From NCBI GenBank assembly GCA_903828145.1, contig CAIKKY010000015.1:1-64000 (forward strand): a stretch of DNA of 64,000 nt, read 5' to 3'. Of this stretch, positions 40,443 through 49,001 are shown piece after piece. The notes below the pieces were generated by a model that did not search any database, was not told where the DNA came from, and saw only the letters and a list, made by a program, of their open reading frames with translations. Position 1 is the stretch's first letter, and the number at the start of each line of letters is the position of its first letter. The position numbers were made by a program, and so were the translations under genes. Origin of the DNA: an uncultured Hyphomicrobiales bacterium. GTDB taxonomy: Bacteria; Pseudomonadota; Alphaproteobacteria; Rhizobiales; Devosiaceae.

Positions 40443-41176
40443 ACGGCATCGGTGCGATCTATGTGGGCGAGGTGGTGCACAAGCGCCTTCGCCCCAAGGC
40501 GCACAGCCTCACCTACACGGTGTTTTCGCTGCTTGTTGATCTCGATCGGGTGGAGGAGCTGCCCAAGCGGCTCAGGTTGTTTTCGCTCAACCGGTTCAAC
40601 CTCGTTTCGCTCTATTTTGCCGACTTCGGCCCGCATGACGGCACGAACCCGGCCGCATTCATTCGGCAGCGGGCGCTCGAGGCCGGGGTGACCGAACCGA
40701 TCGCGCGGGTGCGTATGCTCGCTTACCCCCGTATTTTTGGCTACGCGTTCAATCCGCTCTCGGCCTATTTTCTCGAGAATGCCGCCGGGGAGACTGTCGG
40801 TCTGGTGCATGAAGTGCACAATACCTTTGGCGAGCGGCATTTTTATGTGGATGCCGTCACCCCCGGTCCGCTCCTCACCCATAGCGCCGACAAGGCGTTC
40901 TATGTTTCGCCGTTCAACACGCTTGAAGGCCGCTACCGGTTCACGGTGCGGCCGCCCGAGGCCGAGGTGTTTTTAGGCATTGTGCTTGAAACGGACGAGG
41001 GGCCGCTGATGTCAGCCTGGTTCAAGGGGGCGCGGCGGGTGCTGAGCGATGGGCTCTTGGGCAAACTCATGCTTGCATATCCCCTGATGACCGCTAAAGT
41101 ATTTGCTGGAATACATTTTGAAGCACTGAGGCTTTGGCTCAAAGGCATCCCCCTGACGCTGAAGCTGAGGTCGTAG
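40427..41176 (+). CDS. DUF1365 domain protein
   Basis: IYVGEVVHKRLRPKAHSLTYTVFSLLVDLD, FGYAFNPLSAYFLENAAG. Confidence 0.92.
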   Translation: MGSGIDGIGAIYVGEVVHKRLRPKAHSLTYTVFSLLVDLDRVEELPKRLRLFSLNRFNLVSLYFADFGPHDGTNPAAFIRQRALEAGVTEPIARVRMLAYPRIFGYAFNPLSAYFLENAAGETVGLVHEVHNTFGERHFYVDAVTPGPLLTHSADKAFYVSPFNTLEGRYRFTVRPPEAEVFLGIVLETDEGPLMSAWFKGARRVLSDGLLGKLMLAYPLMTAKVFAGIHFEALRLWLKGIPLTLKLRS

Positions 41177-41178
41177 TG

Positions 41179-42453
41179 ATGCCGGGCCAGAGGGCCCGCA
41201 AGGATCGGGTTGAGGGAATGGACAAGATTGCGGTCCAGGATCGGCCGGGATCGGCCTCTTTCATGACGCATGTGCTGTCGCGCGTGGCGGTGTTTTTTGC
41301 CCGGCGGCTGATCGGTCGGCCGCGCCATGGTGCGATCACGCTGACCTATCCCAATGGGGAAAGCCAGACCTATGGCGACCCGTTGAGCGGGCAGCACGCG
41401 AAAATGCGGCTCAGGAATTTCGATGTGCTGGGCAAAGTCCTGCGGCGCGGCACGTTGGGCTTTGCGCAATCCTATATGGATGGCGATGTCGAGGTGGAGG
41501 AACTGGCGACGCTGTTCCGCTACTTCCTGCAAAACCGGACCGAGCACGACCATCGCGAAAAGAGCTGGTACGGCCAGGCCGCGCATGATGTGGCCTATCA
41601 CATGAGCCGCAACAACTCGAAAGAGGGCTCGAAAAAGAACATTTCCGAGCACTATGACCTCGGCAATGATTTCTATGCCGAGTGGCTCGACCCCTCGATG
41701 ACGTATTCGTCGGCCTATTTCACCGATGAGGCAGAGGGGCTTGAAGACGCCCAATATGCCAAATACCGCCGCGTGGCGGAGATGGCCGGAGTCAAGGACG
41801 GCGCACGTGTCCTCGAAATCGGCTGCGGCTGGGGCGGCTTTGCCGAAACGGCGGCCAAGGATTACCGGGCCGAAGTCTATGGCATCACCCTCTCGGTCGA
41901 GCAGCTCAATTACGCGCAGGACCGCCTCCGGCAGAAGGGGCTCGATAACCGCGCCACGCTGCACCTTGAAGACTACCGCGATACCCGGGGCCTGTTTGAT
42001 CACGTCGCCTCGATCGAAATGATCGAAGCGGTGGGCGAAGAACATTGGCCGAGCTATTTCCAGACGATTCATGACCGGCTGAAGCCGGGCGGTACGGCGG
42101 CGGTGCAGGCCATTACCATCGTCGAGGAAGATTTCGATGAATACCGGGCGCGGCCCGACTTCATCCAGCGCTACATTTTCCCCGGTGGCATGCTGTTGAC
42201 CAAAACGGCAATGAAGGAGCAGGGCGATCGGGTCGGACTCGTTCTTGAAGAGGTCGATACGTTCCGGCTTGCCTATGCCAAGACGCTGAAACTGTGGCGC
42301 GAGCGCTTTCTTGAGCGCTGGCAGGTGATCCGGCAGCTGGGCTATTCGGAAGAATTCCGCCGCAAGTGGGAATACTACCTCGCCTATTGTGAGGCCGGCT
42401 TCACCGAAGGCACCATTGATGTCGGGATCTACAAATACCGTAAGCCGGCCTGA
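41179..42453 (+). CDS. cyclopropane-fatty-acyl-phospholipid synthase family methyltransferase
   Basis: EHYDLGNDFYAEWLDPSMTYSSAYF, VLEIGCGWGGFAE, IEMIEAVGEEHWPSYF. Confidence 0.93.
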   Translation: MPGQRARKDRVEGMDKIAVQDRPGSASFMTHVLSRVAVFFARRLIGRPRHGAITLTYPNGESQTYGDPLSGQHAKMRLRNFDVLGKVLRRGTLGFAQSYMDGDVEVEELATLFRYFLQNRTEHDHREKSWYGQAAHDVAYHMSRNNSKEGSKKNISEHYDLGNDFYAEWLDPSMTYSSAYFTDEAEGLEDAQYAKYRRVAEMAGVKDGARVLEIGCGWGGFAETAAKDYRAEVYGITLSVEQLNYAQDRLRQKGLDNRATLHLEDYRDTRGLFDHVASIEMIEAVGEEHWPSYFQTIHDRLKPGGTAAVQAITIVEEDFDEYRARPDFIQRYIFPGGMLLTKTAMKEQGDRVGLVLEEVDTFRLAYAKTLKLWRERFLERWQVIRQLGYSEEFRRKWEYYLAYCEAGFTEGTIDVGIYKYRKPA

Positions 42454-42483
42454 GGGGTCGGACGGGTTCGAACAGCGTGAGGG

Positions 42484-42515
42484 AAAGGCCGGGTTAACCC
42501 GGCCTTTTCTGTTTA
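42484..42515. terminator. bidirectional rho-independent terminator between convergent genes
   Basis: 10-bp stem AAAGGCCGGG-TTAA-CCCGGCCTTT followed by TCTGTTT. Confidence 0.8.
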
Positions 42516-43466
42516 GGCCCCCAAAAGCGTATCGCGATAGAGCGCGATGACTTCGGCGGATTGCACGCCGGTGAGCACAGTGTGGCTCGGACGATTGTCC
42601 CAGGGGCCCGGTGGGTAAGTGCGTCCATCGGGCTTCAGAATGGTCTGGCCTATGGCAATGCCATTGGGCACCACGCGGATGGCGCCCGTTACCCCGGTGA
42701 AGAGATCGGGCCTGAGCGCGGCGGCAACCGCCGAACTATCGTGGACATAAAAGCCCTCGAGCCCGGCCGAGGTGCGGTGGAAGTCCTGATAAAAGCGCGA
42801 AATGGCGCGCATGAAGCGGCCATCCTCGCCGCCATTGGCCGCGAGATCGGCGAGAAACGCCTCGGTCATGATGGTCTGCTGCGTCACGTCGAGCCCGGCG
42901 ACCGTCATGGGCCAGGCGGCGCCGAATACGACGTCGGCGGCGACAGGGTCGCCCCAGATATTGGCCTCGGCGACCGGCGTCACATTGCCGGTGTGGCCGT
43001 TCCGCCCAAAGGCGCCCCCCATGATGACAACCTGCTTGACGAGGCCCGCAATCTCGGGTGCATCGCGCAGCGCCAGCGCGAGATTGGTCATGCGGCCAAC
43101 GGCAATCAGCGTGATCTGGTGCGGATTGGCCCGCACGAGGTCGATGATCAGCCGATGCGCCGGACGCGGATCCACGCGCCTTAGGCTCGGGGTGATGTCA
43201 ATATTGCCCAGTCCGTTTTCGCCATGCACGAAGGTTGGCGGCGGATCGGCTTCGCCCACGAGCGGGCCTGCCGCCCCTTCAGCCACCGGCACAGCGAGCC
43301 CAAAGCGGTCAGCGAGGACCAGCGCGTTGCGCGTGGCGGTGCCAATCGTCGCGTTTCCGAACACCGTGGTGATGGCAAGAAGTCGCACCCTGCGGGCCCG
43401 CGCCAGAAAGAGCAGGGCCATGGCGTCGTCAATGCCGGGGTCAGTATCGAAGATCACATCAAGCAT
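42513..43466 (-). CDS. nucleoside hydrolase
   Basis: VIFDTDPGIDDAMALLFL, VVIMGGAFGRNGHTGNVTPVAEANIWGDP; ATG at 43466. Confidence 0.93.
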   Translation of the reverse strand: MLDVIFDTDPGIDDAMALLFLARARRVRLLAITTVFGNATIGTATRNALVLADRFGLAVPVAEGAAGPLVGEADPPPTFVHGENGLGNIDITPSLRRVDPRPAHRLIIDLVRANPHQITLIAVGRMTNLALALRDAPEIAGLVKQVVIMGGAFGRNGHTGNVTPVAEANIWGDPVAADVVFGAAWPMTVAGLDVTQQTIMTEAFLADLAANGGEDGRFMRAISRFYQDFHRTSAGLEGFYVHDSSAVAAALRPDLFTGVTGAIRVVPNGIAIGQTILKPDGRTYPPGPWDNRPSHTVLTGVQSAEVIALYRDTLLGA

Positions 43467-43649
43467 GAAGAAGAAATCCGTTAGCGCAGACAAGAGTTTG
43501 GCACGATGGGGTCGCCACGTCGAGGTCGGCCGTCCCGTATACTGAGACCCGTGCCCTCGCTTGGGCGACTTGCTGCTATGCATACCAATAAGTTGACATA
43601 TTATAAGGGTTACTGGATAGAACAGTTCGTTTTTGTAAGGGATTTTTTG

Positions 43650-44834
43650 ATGCGGATTAGTACGAGGGCGCTGATTGCAGGCGTTGCGTTGAGTTTCGGG
43701 CTTGGGTCTTCGGCGCTGGCGCTGGAGCCCCCGTTTATGGGGCTGGATGCCAAGGCGCTCGTTGCACAGTGCCTCGTTGCCGATAATTGTCTCGACGCTG
43801 TGCGGGCCTATGTGGCGCGGGCCAAGGCCCTGGCGCCCAGCGAACGCGACCGGGCCCTCGTGGGGCTGGTGCTGGCGTTTGGCCACGCGGTACAGAGCGC
43901 TCCGACCGAGACGAAGGCAGATGTCGCTGTGGCCCTGCGATTTGTCGCTGACAATGCGGCGTCCTGGGTCCTCACGCAGCGGATTTTCGCCATTGCGGCG
44001 GAGATTACCGGCTCGCTTGAGACGACCGGATCGATCGGTCTGAGCGCGGTGGCCGAGGCTTCGCCCCTGTCTGGGTCTGAGAGTGGACCGCTGCCGGCCC
44101 CGACCGACCGGTTGATTGCACCGGCAGGACCGACACTTTCCCAATGGGCGTCCCTCACGCTGCGGGGAGATACGCCGGTCCAAGAGGCCATAAGCGGACC
44201 GACATCGGGGCTCGACGGGGTTCTGACCGATCTGCCGAAGCGAGTGCCCGATGCCGTCCCGGTGGTGCCAGCGGCAGACCAGCTCGCGGCACTCCTTGCG
44301 GCGGCGTCGCAGTCGCAGGCCGAGCAGGCGCGACTATCCGGACCGGACGTCCGGATACTCATGATGGTTGTGCCGCTACCGCCTACCCCGGACAATGACA
44401 TGCCCCGGCCTGAGGCGCCGACGATCGTCGACGATGGGACCCTCGTGCCCGACATTTTGGGCGAGGTCACGGCGGCCAGTCCCATGGCCATCAGCCCGGC
44501 CTTTTTCGGTTTTGGCGATGTGTCTGTTTTCGACTACTGGTCCGCTGAACCGGCCGATTCAGAAGGCGGCCTGGGTGTCGATGACCTGCCTCAAGAACAA
44601 TCGCAGGTCGACGGCGCAAGCGCGGCCCCTGCTGAGCCTGATACCGAAACCGACGCGGACAGCGGAATGCCTGTTGATGAGGAGCCCGTTACGGCGGTTG
44701 GAGACCTTGGCGAGGCTACGACCGAGCCTCATGGCGACGCCGTTGAGCCGCCCGATGGCGGGAGCAGCGAGCAAGCAGACCCAGTGTCGCAGCCGGCCGA
44801 CAGCGCCGAGACGCAAACTACGCCCGACCTGTGA
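43650..44834 (+). CDS. hypothetical secreted protein with N-terminal Cys-containing domain and acidic C-terminus
   Basis: Signal peptide; VAQCLVADNCLDAVRAYVARAKAL...; Glu/Asp/Pro-rich tail. Confidence 0.65.
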   Translation: MRISTRALIAGVALSFGLGSSALALEPPFMGLDAKALVAQCLVADNCLDAVRAYVARAKALAPSERDRALVGLVLAFGHAVQSAPTETKADVAVALRFVADNAASWVLTQRIFAIAAEITGSLETTGSIGLSAVAEASPLSGSESGPLPAPTDRLIAPAGPTLSQWASLTLRGDTPVQEAISGPTSGLDGVLTDLPKRVPDAVPVVPAADQLAALLAAASQSQAEQARLSGPDVRILMMVVPLPPTPDNDMPRPEAPTIVDDGTLVPDILGEVTAASPMAISPAFFGFGDVSVFDYWSAEPADSEGGLGVDDLPQEQSQVDGASAAPAEPDTETDADSGMPVDEEPVTAVGDLGEATTEPHGDAVEPPDGGSSEQADPVSQPADSAETQTTPDL

Positions 44835-44847
44835 GGTCAAACGACAG

Positions 44848-44872
44848 GCCCGGCGCTATTTTTGCGCCGGGT
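44848..44872. terminator. hairpin terminator between convergent genes
   Basis: GCCCGGCGC-TATTTTT-GCGCCGGGT, overlapping the SDR stop codon. Confidence 0.65.
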
Positions 44873-45629
44873 CTTTCGGCATCATCAGGCGGGTGAGCGC
44901 AAAAAACAGCGGGTAAGGCAGAAGCCGGATCAGCTTCATCACAAAGGTGATCCGCCGCGGGAAGGCCACTTCAAAGCGCTTGGAGCCGAAAAGGCCCGCC
45001 AGCATGCGATCGGCCGCGGCGTCGGTTTCAAGCAGAAGCGGCATGGGGAAATCATTGCGGGCGGTCAGTTCGGATTTGTAAAAACCCGGGTTGACCACGC
45101 GGACCGCGATGTTGCGCGGCGCGAGTTCGGTACGCATGGTCTGGGCAAGGCTGATGAGCGCGGCCTTCGACGCATTGTACGCGGCGGCACGCGGCAGGCC
45201 AAAATAGCCGACCAGCGAGGCAATGATGGCGATTTCACCACCCGCGGGCTGGCTTTCCATCTGCTTCACCAGCGGGTTGAGCACACGCACCAGCCCGAGC
45301 AGGTTGGTATTGATCACGGTCTCAAACGCAGAAAACTCATAATCGCCGATATCCATGGGCGACCAGGCACCCGCGCCATAGATGAACAGGTCGATGGCGC
45401 CCTGATCGAGCACGATCTGCCGCAGCACCCGCTGGATTGCTACCGTGTCGGTGACATCGAGCGGATAAGGCTGGATGCGCGGATTGGCCGAAGCCACCGC
45501 CTCCAGCATCTCCCGACGGCGACCCGATATTGCTACATGCCAGCCGGCCTGCGCCAGCTTGCGCGCAGCGGCCGCGCCAATGCCCGAGCCGCCGCCAATA
45601 ATCCACGCGGTGCGGCGCGGGGTCGTCAT
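44856..45629 (-). CDS. SDR family oxidoreductase
   Basis: AWIIGGGSGIGAAAARKLAQAGW, YNASKAALISLAQTMRTELAPRNIAVRVVNPGF; ATGA overlap with chrR-like gene. Confidence 0.92.
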   Translation of the reverse strand: MTTPRRTAWIIGGGSGIGAAAARKLAQAGWHVAISGRRREMLEAVASANPRIQPYPLDVTDTVAIQRVLRQIVLDQGAIDLFIYGAGAWSPMDIGDYEFSAFETVINTNLLGLVRVLNPLVKQMESQPAGGEIAIIASLVGYFGLPRAAAYNASKAALISLAQTMRTELAPRNIAVRVVNPGFYKSELTARNDFPMPLLLETDAAADRMLAGLFGSKRFEVAFPRRITFVMKLIRLLPYPLFFALTRLMMPKDPAQK

Positions 45630-46285
45630 AAGCCGAAGAACGGCTGGAGCGCGCGGATTACCCGGTTGCGGAAGCTCAGTCTGGCATCAACGGCCACAAG
45701 GCAGATGCAATCCTGCCCGGCTTCGGCAATCGGCTGGTGCTCGACGTCTTCGTCATGGTCGGCAATATCGCCAACCCCAAATCGGCCAAAGCGATCCTGA
45801 TAGGCGCCCTGAAGGATGAGGGTGAGTTCCTGCCCGCCGTGGCTGTGCTCAGGCACGGGACGGCCCCCGGCAACGCGCAGCAGCATGAGGCGGCCATCGA
45901 CGCCGGGGCTGACCGGCAGATCAGCGACCGAGACGCCGGGGCCGGACCAGCGCCAGCGCACCGACTCGAGGCCGCCAGCAAGGCGGGATGCCAGCGGCGC
46001 GGGCAGGCGGCTATCGGCCGCCGCCTTTGACCGTGAGGTCTCGCGGGTCAATTCAATCGAATCATCGGCCCGCGCCAACAGCCGGTCGAGCGCGCCGGGG
46101 CTCATGGCGGCCTCGCCGGCCGAGGCCAGCACGGCGCCCCCAATGGTGTCGATGCGCTTTTTCTGCTCACGGCAGGCTTCGCACATCGCCACATGGGTGG
46201 CGACCACAACGGCATAGGGCTCCTCCAGCGTTCCTGCTGAGAACGCCATGAGGGTCGAGATGTCGGGGTGGAAGGCGATGGTCAA
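45626..46285 (-). CDS. chrR: ChrR-type anti-sigma factor (zinc-binding domain plus cupin)
   Basis: N-terminal HVAMCEACREQ zinc-binding motif, C-terminal cupin (PEHSHGGQELTLILQGAYQDRFGRFGVGDIADHDEDVEHQP). Confidence 0.88.
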   Translation of the reverse strand: MTIAFHPDISTLMAFSAGTLEEPYAVVVATHVAMCEACREQKKRIDTIGGAVLASAGEAAMSPGALDRLLARADDSIELTRETSRSKAAADSRLPAPLASRLAGGLESVRWRWSGPGVSVADLPVSPGVDGRLMLLRVAGGRPVPEHSHGGQELTLILQGAYQDRFGRFGVGDIADHDEDVEHQPIAEAGQDCICLVAVDARLSFRNRVIRALQPFFGL

Positions 46286-46878
46286 TGCAGATCCTCCAAC
46301 AGAGGGCGGAGCCGCTCGTAAGCGAGACGGAGCCGGGACTTCACGGTACCGAGCGGAATACCAATCCGTTCGGCAATTTCTGAGTGGGCGAGGTCTTGAA
46401 CAAAGCTCAATTCCACGACTTTACGCTGGTCCACTGGCAGATGTTCGATGGCCTTGGCGACCCGGGCGATGATCTGGGACTGCTCCACAGTATCGCTGCC
46501 GAGCGGCGCATCGGACGCCAGTTCAACGTCGTCGAGGTCAACCCAGGGTTTGCTGGAGTGACGCCGGACCAGATCGATGCGCAGATTGCGCGCGATGGTA
46601 AAAATCCAGGTGCTGGCCGCGCCTTTTTCCGGGGAATAAAGGTGCGCCTTGCGCCAGACGGTGAGGAGCGCTTCCTGGGTCAGATCTTCGGCCTGGGCCT
46701 GATCAGCACCCAGGCGCAACATCATGGATTTGATACGCGGCGCGAAAAGCTGGAACAGGCGGGTCAACGCTTCCCGGTCGCGGGCCTCGGCCACACGACG
46801 GATCAGCTCGATCGGCTCAATGCTGACTGCCGTGCGATCCGGGTTGCCTTCAAATTCTTCCATAGTGACCGCGTACAT
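46282..46878 (-). CDS. rpoE: ECF sigma-70 factor, RpoE (ChrR-associated) type
   Basis: Sigma region 2 (AEDLTQEALLTVWRKAHLYSPEKGAASTWIFTIARNLRIDLVRR) and region 4 (HSEIAERIGIPLGTVKSRLRLAYERLR); overlaps chrR by 4 bp. Confidence 0.92.
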   Translation of the reverse strand: MYAVTMEEFEGNPDRTAVSIEPIELIRRVAEARDREALTRLFQLFAPRIKSMMLRLGADQAQAEDLTQEALLTVWRKAHLYSPEKGAASTWIFTIARNLRIDLVRRHSSKPWVDLDDVELASDAPLGSDTVEQSQIIARVAKAIEHLPVDQRKVVELSFVQDLAHSEIAERIGIPLGTVKSRLRLAYERLRPLLEDLH

Positions 46879-46906
46879 CTGCGGGCGCGCTCCAGACCGA
46901 TTGGGC

Positions 46907-46936
46907 TTTTAACGCCCGGGTGCGCCCCTTGGATCA
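46907..46936 (-). promoter_or_regulatory. candidate ECF sigma autoregulatory promoter
   Basis: On minus strand TGATCC (46936-46931), 18-nt spacer, TTAAAA (46912-46907), about 28 nt upstream of the rpoE ATG. Confidence 0.5.
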
Positions 46937-47133
46937 GGTATTCGGTCCTCGACGGCCAATTTTGTGCCCCGGTGCGGCCAAGGTCAAGGCGATCACGGTG
47001 CATCTCGGTCGCTTATAGAGCCGTCGTTACGCGATTGGATAAAATTGCACACAAATTGCAGCGTCCGTCCTAAAGGGGAGGCAAGGGGCAGGGGGCATGG
47101 TGGCGGGAACAGATTTCCTTCAGGTCTTTCCCG

Positions 47134-47697
47134 ATGCCCATTCTGCTCCGCATTTCGCCGCTCACGGCCCGTGCCGCGTCCCGCTTCAGTGCGGCGCTCA
47201 TCGCGGTGTTTGCGCTGTCGCTCTCGTTTGTGCTGACGACGGCCCCGGCCCGGGCGGAGGGCGGCGTTGCGCCTTTGGGCTATCAGTTGTTCTGCCTCAC
47301 CATGCCGGCTGAATGCCAGCCGGGCGGGCGCGATCATATGAGCCTCGATGACGCGAAGATTGCGCTGCTGAAGGCCGTGAATGCCCGGGTGAATGCATCG
47401 ATCCGCCCAAAGCATGACGGCGAGGTTGACGTGTGGAGCGTCAATGTGTCCGTCGGGGATTGCGAGGACTATGTGTTGACCAAGCGCCATGTGCTGATTG
47501 CGGCGGGCCTGCCGCCGAGCGCGCTGCGCATTGGCTATGTGAAGACCCGCAGCGGCGAGGGCCATGCGATCCTGATCATCAAGGCCGACGGCCGCGATCT
47601 GGTGCTCGATAATCTGGTGAGCGCGGTACGCCCCTTGAGCCAGACCGGCTATCGCCTGATTTCAGCCTCGGGGGCCAACCCCCTGCGCTGGAGCTGA
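47134..47697 (+). CDS. bacterial transglutaminase-like cysteine proteinase (BTLCP), second copy
   Basis: NARVNASIRPKHDGEVDVWSVNVSVGDCEDYVLTKRHVLIAAG, GEGHAILIIKADGRDLVLDNL. Confidence 0.88.
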   Translation: MPILLRISPLTARAASRFSAALIAVFALSLSFVLTTAPARAEGGVAPLGYQLFCLTMPAECQPGGRDHMSLDDAKIALLKAVNARVNASIRPKHDGEVDVWSVNVSVGDCEDYVLTKRHVLIAAGLPPSALRIGYVKTRSGEGHAILIIKADGRDLVLDNLVSAVRPLSQTGYRLISASGANPLRWS

Positions 47698-47701
47698 AGA
47701 A

Positions 47702-48280
47702 CTAGAGCCAGGTGGCCGGTTTTTCGGTGCCCAGGATGGCGGCGAGCAGGCTTTCATAGCGATCGAACGGATTGCCGGTGTCCGGCGCCATGCCGCCAGT
47801 CAATGTCCACAGGGATTCGGCGCGCCGAAATACCGGGCTCAGGTCGTCCCCGGTGACAATTCCTGCCATGAGCTGGTCGCGCAGGGCCGCGAGGTCGGCC
47901 AAAGTATTGGCAGCAGCATCCGCCTCGTTCTCGCCCGGAGGGAACACCGCGCCGCCCGCGCGGATCGTGTAGGCGATTGAGGTCAGGAAATAGCACCCCT
48001 CGGCCAGCAGGTCGCGATCGATCATGGCGGCGTCAGCAACCAGCACATCGGGGTCTGACCACCCGGAAATCCGGCGCTTCAGCCCTGCCATCACTGCATT
48101 TGCCGGAAGGATATCGAACCGCACGCGCGTGAGCGTGAGGAGGATCAGACGCGAGGCCGTGCGTGTTGCGAGCGATTGCACAGGGGCTGTGACAGGGGCC
48201 GATGCGCCCAGATCGGCAGCGGTGACGGGCAGGGACGGTGCCGCGAGACTCAAGGCGCAAAGCATAAGGAGGGTACGCAT
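47702..48280 (-). CDS. hypothetical secreted protein
   Basis: Signal peptide MRTLLMLCALSLAAPSLPVTAA. Confidence 0.55.
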   Translation of the reverse strand: MRTLLMLCALSLAAPSLPVTAADLGASAPVTAPVQSLATRTASRLILLTLTRVRFDILPANAVMAGLKRRISGWSDPDVLVADAAMIDRDLLAEGCYFLTSIAYTIRAGGAVFPPGENEADAAANTLADLAALRDQLMAGIVTGDDLSPVFRRAESLWTLTGGMAPDTGNPFDRYESLLAAILGTEKPATWL

Positions 48281-48537
48281 GGTGAACGGCCCGTTAAACA
48301 ACAGTGAACTGGCTCCAAATAACGAATGCTACGGCCCATAGCTTACTGAATAATGTGTTATGGTTACCGCGTATGATTTAGATTAAATTTGAAACATCAG
48401 GAAATTTTCTTTGAACAACGGGGCGTTGCCGCGCTTGAATGGTCGCTGAGAGGATAGTGGGTCGACGCTTCAAGGTGTTGACAGAATACCGAAAAACCCT
48501 CATGTGTGGCGGACGTTGGAATTAGGAGACGCAGCAC

Positions 48538-48960
48538 ATGCGCAAGTTCTTGTCTGTCAGTTTGCTTGCGGCGGCGGTTTCGCTGTCGGGCAGCAATGCC
48601 TTCGCCGTTGTTGAGACTCCGGTGGATGTCGCCGGGATCGTGGCACAATGCGAGACGGCGGCCGCCTCGACCGGTCAGTGCCTAGCAGTGGTGCGCGCTT
48701 ATCTCGCGCAGTTGAAGGCCTTGCCGGCTGCGTCGCGCGATCAGGCCATTACCAATCTGGTCCTCGCGCTCGCTCCTTTGGGTCAGAGCAGGGCGGCCAA
48801 TGCGGCCTTCCGCAGGGAACTGGCTCAGGCTGTCCGTGAGGTTGCAAAGTTGGCCTCCACACCACAGCAGGTGGCCAGCCTTCAGAACATTGCCGGCGGT
48901 ATTGAACGCGGCAGTGTGCAGACCGCTGCGGTGCCGGAGACGCTGGGCAGCGATCGCTAA
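48538..48960 (+). CDS. small secreted protein, paralogous domain to the 43650 protein
   Basis: Signal peptide; IVAQCETAAASTGQCLAVVRAYLAQLKALPAASRDQAITNLVLALA; GGAG ribosome-binding site upstream. Confidence 0.65.
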   Translation: MRKFLSVSLLAAAVSLSGSNAFAVVETPVDVAGIVAQCETAAASTGQCLAVVRAYLAQLKALPAASRDQAITNLVLALAPLGQSRAANAAFRRELAQAVREVAKLASTPQQVASLQNIAGGIERGSVQTAAVPETLGSDR

Positions 48961-49001
48961 ACAACTCCGCCCGCGCAGGGGACGCGCGGGCCGAGCCGGT
49001 C

